From positions 1 through 64,000 of the forward strand of contig CAZXXS010000035.1 of the NCBI GenBank assembly GCA_964644845.1: a stretch of DNA of 64,000 bases. Direction: 5' to 3'. This DNA comes from Geothermovivens sp964644845 (GTDB taxonomy: Bacteria; Zhuqueibacterota; Zhuqueibacteria; Oleimicrobiales; Geothermoviventaceae). Positions 9,001 to 16,901 of the stretch are shown piece by piece (the first letter of the stretch is position 1; every line of letters begins with the position of its first letter). A program made the position numbers and the translations under genes. Below the pieces are notes generated by a model that was given only the letters and a program-made list of their open reading frames with translations, had not been told where the DNA came from and ran no database searches.

Positions 9001-10112
9001 GGCTCGCCGCCGAAATGGCACGTGTTGAATTGCAACACGGAATCGAATTCCGGCCCCACCCGAACGCACGCGTTTCCCTCGCCGGGTGCAACCTCGAACG
9101 TGCACGCCGTGAAAATGAAACCGATGCCGTTCAGATCGTCCACCTGCAAGCCGACACGTCCGCCCAGCACCTTCAATTGGTACGCAACGCCGTTCGGTGC
9201 ACCCTGGTCGGGGTACCGGAAAATCCGCAGGCCCACCCCGTAGCCGACCAGCGAGACGTCGGCCAGGTACTCCCAGTCCGAGCGAGCCATCAAGATACCC
9301 TCGCCGTGCTCACGCGTCCACGCGAGGATGTCTGTCTCCCCCGGAGCACCGGGCAAGCCGGATTCACTCCAGTAGCGTGGCCCAAAGTGCACGTTCATGA
9401 TTCGGCCAATGTCCGTTGTGAACGACAACCAGATGCCCGTTCGCAACGGTGTTCCGTAGACGTTCCGCAGGTAGTGAAGCTCGTTCCACTCCGGGCCAAT
9501 CTTGATGGCCTGGTAGGGGTTCACCAAAGTGACGTTCCAAATCGTCGTGTTGTCGCCTTTTCCAGACGGTGTTGGAGGGTTGCACAGAATCGTCCACGGG
9601 TACGGAATCACGTTCGGTACCGACTGGTTCGGGTACCAAATGCTAAGATTCCGAATCCCACTGCCTCGCTCCAGGCGCAGGAAAGGCGTCCCATCGGGTT
9701 CCCCAGCCCCGCCGACCGGCATCAGAATCGTTCCCTGCACACCACCGCCTTCCTCCGGACTGACCCATTCGCCCCGCAGGATCACTTTTTCCCTGACCAG
9801 TAACCCCCCTCCAAACCGGTAGCGGCCAGCGGGAATGAAGATGACAGCCCCACCTGCGGCAGCGGCCGAATCGATGGCCGCCTGAAACGCCGCGGTCGCA
9901 TCGCCGTTTCCGTCGTTCGGCGCGTTGAAAGGCGGGTCAGTCACCACGATGCTCGCGATTGGCACGTCCTCCGATGGGAACTGAACGTCCACAACTCTCG
10001 GTTGGTAAGCGCCGTACGAGCTTGCCGGCAAAAGCAGTCCGACTGCCAGAACCCCAGACAGCGAGAACTCTGCGAACACTTTCCTTAGGCACGACACAAC
10101 ACGTGGCCTCAT
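6060..10112 (-). CDS. Secreted two-domain pectate-lyase-like protein, type IX sorted
   Basis: This 1350-residue exported protein has a signal peptide (about 1-35). Two right-handed beta-helix domains of the Pectate_lyase_3 type follow, at about 50-450 and 483-870; each opens with the family's 'D.TAAFQAALDAA...GG.VY.PAG.Y' motif. They are a tandem duplication: both share 'PF..LE.GSG.R.LS.WYP.Q' and a 'YPW' triplet. A linker with a jelly-roll-like part (about 890-1060) precedes a DUF1349-like, concanavalin-type domain (about 1065-1245). A type IX sorting domain ends the protein (about 1262-1350: YPNPFNATTQ, ASGVYTC, RKMVLLR). Known relatives cleave or bind uronic polysaccharides; the substrate cannot be read from the sequence. 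The start has a GAGGG RBS seven bases upstream. Confidence 0.82.
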   Translation of the reverse strand: MRPRVVSCLRKVFAEFSLSGVLAVGLLLPASSYGAYQPRVVDVQFPSEDVPIASIVVTDPPFNAPNDGNGDATAAFQAAIDSAAAAGGAVIFIPAGRYRFGGGLLVREKVILRGEWVSPEEGGGVQGTILMPVGGAGEPDGTPFLRLERGSGIRNLSIWYPNQSVPNVIPYPWTILCNPPTPSGKGDNTTIWNVTLVNPYQAIKIGPEWNELHYLRNVYGTPLRTGIWLSFTTDIGRIMNVHFGPRYWSESGLPGAPGETDILAWTREHGEGILMARSDWEYLADVSLVGYGVGLRIFRYPDQGAPNGVAYQLKVLGGRVGLQVDDLNGIGFIFTACTFEVAPGEGNACVRVGPEFDSVLQFNTCHFGGEPTSAVVADPQSTGRLSFQNCTFDNWGESAAALDVGGGSLSVLGSRFKRAATQIRLGRNVTDAQILDNAYPGKPLVENHSAGEVQISQENLHLERLDVASHPWAETPRPPSDNLYVVQDYGAVADGQTDNTAAFQAALDAAGQTGGTVYVPAGWYRINGHLRVPTGVELRGIWDVPHHTVSQGSVLLVYEGKDNPSGDPFISLEAGSGVRGLSLWYPEQTTSAVHAYPWAIRALGPRCWVKDVSLGNVYQGLDFASFPSEGHVISYVGGSPLKTGISVGQNAGEGWVENVQFNPHYWLRAPGYPVASAPDFETLRAYQQANLEAFRYGACGHEHVMGTFVYAAEKGLAFANEGGPCRADVFLHGTDAASRAVHLACPEGSLLNFVNSQLVILGATPYGEITTDPAFSGHARFFGILAWGEKNGPTIDFQGDGRVEIQQIHTKNGPFRLSAGQTRLVNVTITRDYTPQYLIGPGVRRVEILASWAEKPFAVQNQAGNKLSADYNKGQVRKGVQLKTGWEDGDLLPDWENAVFAGRGVGALQGQSEPICERVADVGAHSGVAALQVAFVDSGLDSASVKFKVLGLSLPVVESTVLSYWVRPASELGRRVFVDLLFEDGSCLAELRPVADDSLPLSAGRGEVGSWTRVTCRVGRFAEGHSLQKILVAYSGEGRAGEVRARIDDVEIVSEHLVPPPWQFADVGSVGLPGYTVYQNGRFEMRAGGSGMIAFLGDSFHFVYQPLQGDATVTARLDELSDLGSGCLAGLMVRNSLADKAAFGGLIVMPRYGVFSKWRAADGGRLKSAGHREISTETPLWLRVERQGDSLRTFASPDGISWGAPLHTVYVPLDSTVLVGMAAAAGLADKRIRVVFSQVDVKPFAVSTVSGSSDRQLPRKLGLYPVYPNPFNATTQLRIDLPRQGQLGVFIFNAAGQRVRTLFDGRRGPGSFRLAWDGRDDAGQTLASGVYTCLLKFGTERRVRKMVLLR

Positions 10113-10171
10113 TGCTTCACCCTCTGCGGTTGTTGCGACATCACCTTCCTCACCGTCGCCAGATCACCCAT

Positions 10172-11566
10172 TCACCACCCGTACCGTTCGGGCCCCCAGC
10201 TCTTCTTCACAATCTGCTGCTCGACGTACCAGAGGGAACCGTCCGGCACGTCTTCGGCAACGATGGTTCCCGGCCCAAGCACCGAGTACGGGCCAATTTT
10301 CACGCCCGGCAGGATGATCACATTGACACCCGTCCGCACGAAATCACCCAAGTAGGCTGCGTTGGCGCCAAACGCTGGTTTTTCCCGGTGGCCGCGCACG
10401 TTGTGAATCGTGTCGTCGTCGTCGAAGCGGAGGTTGCCACAAACTGTGGCGGCTCCCAGATCGGTTTTGGCTCCGATCACTCCCCAGTACTCCCCGTAGT
10501 GAAACGAAAACGCACCGTCGAACATGACTCCACCGAATTCGGCAGCATGCCCAATCACGCAACCGCTCCCGATCGAGGAGCCCTCTTCAACCTGAGCGTA
10601 GCGTCGGATCGTCGTGCGGCTTCCCACAGACGTGAAGCCGTCCAGGATTGCCCCATCCACGATTTCGCTGTTGGCACCAACCCACACCGGACCCTTGATT
10701 TTCACACCGGCCCCGATCTTCGCTCCAGGGCCGACAACAATCGGCCCTTCGATCTCAGCAGCGTCGGAGACGGTTGCCGTGGGGTCAATCCGGCTCTCCG
10801 TCAGGTGTTCACCTTCCCAGTGGAGCAACGTGAAGTTCGCTTCGAGCAGATGCCACGGCTTGTCCAGGTCGAACCACGGCTCCCGGATTTCGTGCGCCGC
10901 GACGGCACCCCCGTCGTCCAGAAAAGCGGCAAGCGCGGCCTCGAGCAGCAACTCGTCGGGCGGCATCATTCCCACCTGGACGTGCCGCATCTGGGATGGC
11001 TGGCTCGTCAAATGCTTTCTGAACTCAGTTGGAAGGACGAAAGCGCCAGCGAAGCGATGTGTGACGTCGTCCCGCGGATGGCCAAGAACCCTTCGAATTT
11101 CTCCGTCCCTGACCTCCGCGCAAAGCCACTCCTGGGGACGCTGATTGGCCAGGGGTAACACCCCAACAACCGGGTCGGTCGGGTGAGCCTCCGCAGCGCG
11201 GATCAACCCGGCCACACCTCCGCCCGTCCAGGCCGTGTCCCCGTACAGTACCAGGTAACGCCCCTCCACACAGGAATCCAGCGCACGTGCCAGACTCACG
11301 GCAGCCCCCGACTGATCAGGAACATCTACGAAGGTGAGTCCGTCGAAGTGCCGCAGCGCGTAGCGCACTTGTTCTGCCCGGTAACCCGTGACCACGACGA
11401 TTTTGTCGACACCCAGTTCACGCAGCAAGCGCACCTGCCTGGTCACTGCGGGCTCGCTTGCAATCGGCAACACAACCTTGCTGTTGGTGGGAGCGTAGGG
11501 CCACATCTTTAGCCCTTTCCCCGCAGCCAAAATAATCGCTCCGTCGATCATCGGCATTCTACCCAC
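10172..11566 (-). CDS. Sugar-1-phosphate nucleotidyltransferase with hexapeptide repeats
   Basis: This cytoplasmic enzyme of about 464 residues is built like GlmU. An N-terminal nucleotidyltransferase domain (about 8-240) has the signature 'AIILAAGKGLKMWP', the lysine of 'SKVVLPI' and the metal-binding Asp of 'VLYGDTAW'. A left-handed beta-helix follows (about 258-455) made of isoleucine-rich hexapeptide repeats ('EGPIVVGPGAKIGAGVKIKG'). It should activate a hexose-1-phosphate; the variant 'GLKMWPYAPTN' means the substrate is uncertain. The first possible codon is GTG at 11566; ATGs three and five codons later are equally likely and no RBS settles it. It lies 59 bp upstream of the pectate-lyase-like gene. 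Confidence 0.8.
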   Translation of the reverse strand: MGRMPMIDGAIILAAGKGLKMWPYAPTNSKVVLPIASEPAVTRQVRLLRELGVDKIVVVTGYRAEQVRYALRHFDGLTFVDVPDQSGAAVSLARALDSCVEGRYLVLYGDTAWTGGGVAGLIRAAEAHPTDPVVGVLPLANQRPQEWLCAEVRDGEIRRVLGHPRDDVTHRFAGAFVLPTEFRKHLTSQPSQMRHVQVGMMPPDELLLEAALAAFLDDGGAVAAHEIREPWFDLDKPWHLLEANFTLLHWEGEHLTESRIDPTATVSDAAEIEGPIVVGPGAKIGAGVKIKGPVWVGANSEIVDGAILDGFTSVGSRTTIRRYAQVEEGSSIGSGCVIGHAAEFGGVMFDGAFSFHYGEYWGVIGAKTDLGAATVCGNLRFDDDDTIHNVRGHREKPAFGANAAYLGDFVRTGVNVIILPGVKIGPYSVLGPGTIVAEDVPDGSLWYVEQQIVKKSWGPERYGW

Positions 11567-11937
11567 TTTGTTCTTTCGTCCGATTCACCCTCCACACACC
11601 GTGGATCCAACCCACCCCGCGGCTGCAACCATTTCCGGTCCGTGGAGCACGTTAACTCCAACACGGCTTTTCCGGTTTTCTGTAACACCACCTCGAGCGT
11701 GTCCGGGCGCGACCACCTTTGTCGGCCCAAGGCGCCGCGAGCGAGGCAGAGCATTTGCCGTCTAACCTCCGGTTCGTGTGAGCCGGGATCGCGGTCAGCC
11801 AACGGCTCCACCCGAGCCTGACTTGTGGCACGTCAACCACGAAAGCGTTCAGAGCACGGGGCCACCCGGCCAAACCGATTCACCCATCCTACGAACCGAA
11901 CTCGCCCGCCGGGGTCGCGCCTGACAAACCGGTCCCT
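11567..11937. other. Intergenic stretch, nothing recognised
   Basis: These 371 bases lie between the nucleotidyltransferase and the galactosidase-like gene. I see no gene, strong hairpin, tRNA or good promoter in them. Confidence 0.5.
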
Positions 11938-14037
11938 TCACTGCCAGAGCAAAACAACTGTCTCGTACGAACCCAGGTCGACCCGCCGACCATTCCGACT
12001 CACGGAGCCAGGAAGTCCCCACAGAATTTCAGGCTGACCGGGGGGAAGCTTGCTGAACCGCAGCCAACACGTCTCCTCACGGTCACCCCCGTTAGTGACC
12101 ACTGTGAGGAAAGCGTTGTCGGCCCTCAGCGTGCGTAGCAGACAGTCCGGCACACGGTTTTGGAAACGTACGGGGAGTTGCGCCAACCAGGGCTGCGCCA
12201 TCTCGAGCAAAAACTTCGACAGCGGCCCCGAATCCGTCAGCCACGCACCCAGCCCAACAAGCGACGGCATCCAGAGCACGGTTCCCCGTCCGTACGTGTT
12301 TCGCACGGCCGTGACTCTGCCGGCCGTTTCCCCGATCACCACAGCGGAGCCGGGCTCCACCTCCCCTTCCCAGAGATGAGCCGGTAGCGTGACCTCTGGA
12401 TCGCTCAGCTGCACCTGAAAGATCTGGTCCAGCAAGCGAATCTCCTTCAGCCGCGCCCCGAGCATGTCCGCCAGCGGGAGTTTTTCCAGGGCCCAACATT
12501 TACCTTCGGGGTCGTAGAGCCCGGTAAGTCCGGTGACCAGGAGTGTGTTTCCCCGGCGCACAAAATCCGCGATCTTTCTAGCCTGGCCCTCAGTGAGAAC
12601 GGTCACGTGCGGCAGCACTACCAGCTGACCTGTGGCGTCGCTCTCCCAGGAGAAGTCGTGAATCTGTTTGACGCGCACAGGCACACCAAGCTCGGCGAAC
12701 GCCTGGTAGAAAGCCAGCGCCGAAAGGAAATGAGCCTGCCGGCTGCGTCCAGGGAAGTCATCCCGGTGGTAGAACTGCTGTAGCGTCATCGTTTCCAGGC
12801 TCAGGATGACGGTAATCTGCGGTTGTACCGGCTTTGCCCTGGCGAAGAACTGGGAGTGGTCCTGGATCGTCGCCGCAATCCGGCTCGCGGTGCGAAGTCG
12901 CTCGCTCGGGCGTCCTTGAAAATCCAGCAGAGACCACTCGCCGGCCTCACCGCCTTTGCTCCTCGCGTTCAGAAGCCAGAAAATGACCCGATCAGCACCG
13001 GAGCCAAGGGCCGTCCACACCCACTGCGCGATGTCTTGCGTCGTGGGACAAAGGGGTCGTGTGGAGCTGTAGAGGTTGTTGCCGCCCTGGAGCTCCGTCA
13101 CCCAAAACGGGTTGGGCTCGCTGCTCCCGTGGATCAGATCGCAGACGTAAGAAACACCCAGAGCGAACTGATTTCTTCCCAACAGACCGAAATGCCACGC
13201 TGGATGGATGCTGGCACCGAGGGAATTCAGGAAAGCTCTCCAGGCAGGCAAGTTGTAGCTCCGCTGAGCCAGGTTGCTGACCAGAGCGTGGGGGTTGACG
13301 TGAATTGGGTGGTTGGGATCGTGGGCACGGATTTGGCGCGCCACCCAGTTCAAGTACCAGGCCAGATGCTCGCGCCAAAATGTGTACCAGTCCAAAAAGC
13401 TAACTGGCCAGGTGAATCCTCCCTCAGTCCACCGCTGGTCGTACCGAATTTCGGAGAAGTCGCGAAAGTCCGTCAGCCAGGCAGCGTTGAGGGCCGCAAT
13501 CGACCCGTACTTCGTGCGCAGCCAGTCGCGAAAGCGGCTGACGGCCAGCGAATCCGGACTCGGGGGCTGGCCGGGCTCGTTCATTGGCATCCAGGCGTCC
13601 AGAGCGGCGGAGGTCTTGAAGTGATCGACCACGTGCTGGATGTACAGCGCCGCCTCTTTCAGTCTGGTTGGTGTGGCAACGATGCTGGCGCCCTGTGTCC
13701 GGTACCAGAAGCCTCTGTGCGTCGGACCGAAGTCCGGTGTCAGTGTAGCAACAATTCGGACGCCGTACTTCTCCGCCGCGCGAAAAGCGGCATCGTACAG
13801 GGAAAAGTCCCAGCGGTTCGGCTCGGGCTCCAGGTAGTTCCACGAGAGGAAGACGCGCGCAACCGGCATCTGGTTTTCAGCCAGCGTAGCGAACCAGCGG
13901 TCGATTTGCTTCGGCGTTTGCCCCGGCTCGATCCAGATCTGAGCACCAATCAGGGGAACAGCATTCCCCGTCCCTTTGGCGGCCAGTGGCACTGCCACAA
14001 GCTCCAGCGCGAGCAAAACCACGAACCATCGTTTCAT
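11938..14037 (-). CDS. Exported GH42-type beta-galactosidase-like glycosidase
   Basis: This 699-residue protein has a signal peptide (MKRWFVVLLALELVAVPLAAKG). It follows the GH42 plan: a TIM barrel (about 25-380) with the acid/base Glu in 'WMPMNEPG' (about residue 154) and the nucleophile Glu in 'FWVTELQGGNN' (about 315), then a trimerisation-like domain (about 390-600, with 'VVLPHVTVLTEGQARKIADF') and a small C-terminal beta domain. GH42 enzymes release galactose, and some arabinose, from oligosaccharides; most are cytoplasmic, so export is unusual and suggests action on an extracellular or periplasmic glycan. I chose the ATG at 14037 because GGAGG lies four to five bases upstream and the signal peptide begins there. 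The neighbouring sugar nucleotidyltransferase and the pectate-lyase-like protein suggest a polysaccharide locus. Confidence 0.85.
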   Translation of the reverse strand: MKRWFVVLLALELVAVPLAAKGTGNAVPLIGAQIWIEPGQTPKQIDRWFATLAENQMPVARVFLSWNYLEPEPNRWDFSLYDAAFRAAEKYGVRIVATLTPDFGPTHRGFWYRTQGASIVATPTRLKEAALYIQHVVDHFKTSAALDAWMPMNEPGQPPSPDSLAVSRFRDWLRTKYGSIAALNAAWLTDFRDFSEIRYDQRWTEGGFTWPVSFLDWYTFWREHLAWYLNWVARQIRAHDPNHPIHVNPHALVSNLAQRSYNLPAWRAFLNSLGASIHPAWHFGLLGRNQFALGVSYVCDLIHGSSEPNPFWVTELQGGNNLYSSTRPLCPTTQDIAQWVWTALGSGADRVIFWLLNARSKGGEAGEWSLLDFQGRPSERLRTASRIAATIQDHSQFFARAKPVQPQITVILSLETMTLQQFYHRDDFPGRSRQAHFLSALAFYQAFAELGVPVRVKQIHDFSWESDATGQLVVLPHVTVLTEGQARKIADFVRRGNTLLVTGLTGLYDPEGKCWALEKLPLADMLGARLKEIRLLDQIFQVQLSDPEVTLPAHLWEGEVEPGSAVVIGETAGRVTAVRNTYGRGTVLWMPSLVGLGAWLTDSGPLSKFLLEMAQPWLAQLPVRFQNRVPDCLLRTLRADNAFLTVVTNGGDREETCWLRFSKLPPGQPEILWGLPGSVSRNGRRVDLGSYETVVLLWQ

Positions 14038-14767
14038 TGGCCCTCCGAGACTCATCCGGTTACCTGGTTCCTGGTGGCAGCGTGCCCTGCCTGTCGTTCA
14101 GCGCTCGTCCTTCGCCAAGACAAACGCCCAGAGCCGCCGGTCCCCCTGCGGCGCGCCCGGACATCACCCCCTGTCACAAGGCAACGCACTCTCTGCTCAG
14201 CCAAAAGCACGCGCGTCGCGGAAGTTCGCCCCCGGGCTTCCTCAGAGCAGAAAACTCAAGGGCGTCGTTTTGCCCAGAAGCCCGGAGCCAGGTCCTTGTC
14301 CGAAGCGCGACCTAAGCCGGTCGCTGCGGCACTCGAACGTTCACTCGTCGTCCACGCGTCCGCACCTGGGCGCCCACAACGCTGCAACTTTCTGCACCAC
14401 AGAAATCTACCGGTAGCGGGCTAACGTCGTTTTTGAGAAATAAGCAAGCACTGAAGCGTTGACGACCGCACAGGACCGAACCAACCTAACCGCTTGACTT
14501 TCAATCGGTAAGGCACAGAAAGAAAAGCGAGCTACATTTGAATTTTTCCGGTTTTAGAATGGAACCAGGGCGCATTTCGGGAAGTAAATTGCAGCAATTC
14601 TGCCTGCAACGTCAAAGGAACTGCGGCTTTCCGGCCGGGCTCTGATGCCCGGCTGGGTGGCACTGCACTTTCCTGTGCAACGTCGTAGACGTGAGGGCCA
14701 GCATCGCTGGCAACAAATCTAACCAAATCGGACGGCAAGGGCAACCCCAAACTTAGGGCGCAGAATA
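14038..14767. other. Divergent intergenic region with hairpin array
   Basis: These 730 bases separate divergently transcribed genes. There is no protein gene. The right end carries four perfect hairpins in a row (14634-14711). Several TTGAC hexamers occur (near 14459 and 14493), but none has a good -10. Confidence 0.45.
14634..14711. repeat. Array of four perfect short hairpins
   Basis: Four perfect stems follow each other: GCCGGGC/GCCCGGC (14634-14653), TGCAC/GTGCA (14664-14679), CGTC/GACG (14681-14691) and GCCAGC/GCTGGC (14697-14711). They lie 57 bases before the MFS start and could be the structured leader of its mRNA or a mobile palindromic repeat. Confidence 0.5.
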
Positions 14768-16174
14768 ATGCTCGACGCGACAACGACACGAAAGGCCCTG
14801 AAAATCTCTACAATCGAAGGCGCTGCAGCTACCGTACATCTGGTCATCACAACCGGCGCTTTTCTCACGGGTTACGCTCTGCTGCTCGGGGCTAACGACT
14901 TCGAGCTGGGCCTACTCTCAGCCATTCCCCTGCTGATGCAGGTCTTCCAGGTTCCAGGTGCCTACCTTGTCGAGAAAACCGGTAAACGAAAAACCGTAGC
15001 CACCTGGGGGCTCTTCCTCGGGCGAAGTGTGTGGTTGCCCATTTCCCTGATCCCCGCGCTGCCCGTGTCGCAACCGGTACGCCTGTTCATTTTTCTGTTC
15101 GGGCTCGCAGGGTTGGCCACCAACTTCGCGACGCCGGCCTGGGTCGCGTGGATGACTGACCTGGTGCCGCGACGTCTCCGAGGCCGCTACTTCGGCAAAC
15201 GCAACCGGATCGTGGCACTGGTCACGATGGCCGTCAGTCTGCTGGCTGGTGTTATTCTGGACGCTGCCCGTGGGGCAAATCACCCTTACTTCGGCTACCT
15301 GACGCTGCAGTTGCTCGCAGTGGCCGCTGCGGGCACGGCATTCTACTTTCTGCGACGTCAGCCCGAACCTCCTTACCACGCCGAGTCGACGCCAGATTTC
15401 GCACACTACATTTCCCGCCCTTTGAATCACAGCAACTACCGCCGTGTCATTCTGTTCTACCTCTGGTGGGTGCTCGCTGTCGGTCTCGCAGCCCCGTTCT
15501 TCTCAGCACATCTGATCAAACACCTGGAGTGGAACTTCAAAAGCATCGCGTACCTTGGCATCCTGAGTTCCGCCACGTCCGTTCTGGTGCAACCCTGGTG
15601 GGGCAAGGCTGTGGATCGCTACGGCCACAAACCCGTGATCACCGTCACGGTGCTCGCCATCGCCCATCTGCCCCTGTACTACGCACTCTGCCCGTACCAC
15701 GTGCGCTGGCCAATCTACGCGAACGCCCTGCTCGCCGGCGTCTTCTGGTCTGGCTTCAACCTGGCCATGTTCAACCTGGTCATGTACGCCTTGCCCAACA
15801 ACGGCCGACCCGGTTTTATCGCCATGCACGCCGCCCTCAGTGGTCTGATGAATTTCGTTGCTTCCTCGCTCGGGGGCTGGCTGGCCGAGAGCCTCAGCAG
15901 CATCCACTGGCACGTGCTCGGGCTGACGGTGGTGAACTACCAGATTCTTTTCCTGCTCACAGCACTCCTCCGAACGCCGGGCTTGGCGATTCTGAAACGG
16001 ATCGAAGAGCCAGAGGCAAAGCGTACAGGTGTGCTCGTGAGACAGGTCTTCATCGAGGTCAACCGACGCATGGGTTACGGCCGTCAACTCTTCGTTCTAC
16101 CGATTGTGAACGGCCGCAGAAAGCTGCGCGCGGTAAAGGAACAGCGCAAAAGGAATCGAGAATCGCCGAGGTAG
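14768..16174 (+). CDS. Major facilitator superfamily transporter
   Basis: This 468-residue integral membrane protein has about twelve hydrophobic helices. The family's loop 2-3 signature is visible as 'GAYLVEKTGKRKTVATWG', with a related 'GRYFGKRNRI' before the loop of helices 4-5. The charged C-terminal tail (about 420-468, rich in Arg and Lys) is cytoplasmic by the positive-inside rule. The substrate is unknown; the location beside glycan-active genes makes a sugar or oligosaccharide plausible but unproven. It is the only clear plus-strand gene here and is divergent from the galactosidase-like gene. The RBS is weak (TAGGGCGCAG before ATAATG), which leaves the start less certain. Confidence 0.8.
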   Translation: MLDATTTRKALKISTIEGAAATVHLVITTGAFLTGYALLLGANDFELGLLSAIPLLMQVFQVPGAYLVEKTGKRKTVATWGLFLGRSVWLPISLIPALPVSQPVRLFIFLFGLAGLATNFATPAWVAWMTDLVPRRLRGRYFGKRNRIVALVTMAVSLLAGVILDAARGANHPYFGYLTLQLLAVAAAGTAFYFLRRQPEPPYHAESTPDFAHYISRPLNHSNYRRVILFYLWWVLAVGLAAPFFSAHLIKHLEWNFKSIAYLGILSSATSVLVQPWWGKAVDRYGHKPVITVTVLAIAHLPLYYALCPYHVRWPIYANALLAGVFWSGFNLAMFNLVMYALPNNGRPGFIAMHAALSGLMNFVASSLGGWLAESLSSIHWHVLGLTVVNYQILFLLTALLRTPGLAILKRIEEPEAKRTGVLVRQVFIEVNRRMGYGRQLFVLPIVNGRRKLRAVKEQRKRNRESPR

Positions 16175-16901
16175 ACCACGAGACCAAGGCAGGAAGGAAA
16201 AGGACCGTGCGAAAACGGGGCAACCAGCAGAGGAAGTCAGCAGGAGTCAGGTTCGAATTCCGGAAGTGTGACTTAAGCCGTCAAGGGTGAACTCGGTGCG
16301 CTCGAAAGAGGCCCCCACGTTCCCGCCAGAATGAAGAGGAAATTCTCCGCTCCAAGACGTGGTTGCCGTTCCTGCCGCGAACGCGACGGCTCCAACGCTG
16401 AATCCTAACTCGGAACCTCGGCGGTAGCTGTTCGCCTGACGAGTTCCGGAGCGGACGCGGGTCCACGCCGTGCGCCGGTAAGCAACCGACACCGGCCGGA
16501 ACGAGGACGGCACAGGGTTGTGTTGTTCTCGTCCCCAGCACGCTCTCCAAATCCGCTCCATTCGGAACTCAGCCCCCGAGCATTTCAGTTTTCTCGCCGG
16601 AGCCTCCGAACACCCCGCTTGCGGGGGACTCACTGTCGCCGGTCGAGCGCTCCCAAAAGCAGGGTAAAGATTTTGAACTCGTTCGGTCTTCTTGTCCCTC
16701 TGAAAACAGGAGGGCAATCCTGAATTTCGGCCTTTCCCCTCGCCCAATCAGGCTTTGACGACGCCGCAGGCGAGGTCAGAGGCTGGGGAAAAAATGCGAG
16801 TCTGCCAACACCTGTTCCTTACCGCACCCGTTCAGGGACGCGTGCGGGGACTTTCGCAGCCCGCTCTTCCGCACGAAAGGCGGAAAACCCGGAGACGGCC
16901 T
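16175..16901. other. Convergent intergenic region, no gene recognised
   Basis: These 727 bases lie between the ends of the MFS and SNF2 genes. A minus-strand ORF of 166 codons (16247-16747) has no recognisable domain and overlaps other random frames. A 6-bp hairpin (TTCCGC/GCGGAA, 16867-16885) lies just past the SNF2 stop but lacks a T run. Confidence 0.45.

Noticed and set aside
8472..9803. A 443-codon plus-strand ORF inside the pectate-lyase-like gene
   Set aside because: It is antisense to a clear secreted protein, with no domain of its own.
12823..14424. A 533-codon plus-strand ORF antisense to the GH42-like gene
   Set aside because: It covers conserved catalytic regions on the other strand and runs into an intergenic area without features.
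14493..14540. Possible promoters TTGACT and TACATTTG upstream of the MFS gene
   Set aside because: Neither has a partner element at the right distance; the TAnnTTTG match is a single short hit.
16248..16262. tRNA T-loop-like GGTTCGAATTCC
   Set aside because: The flanking bases do not form a T stem, and no anticodon or acceptor stem can be folded.
16247..16747. A 166-codon minus-strand ORF between MFS and SNF2 genes
   Set aside because: It overlaps other random frames, has no RBS or domain, and its composition is unlike the neighbouring proteins. A gene remnant cannot be excluded but is not supported.
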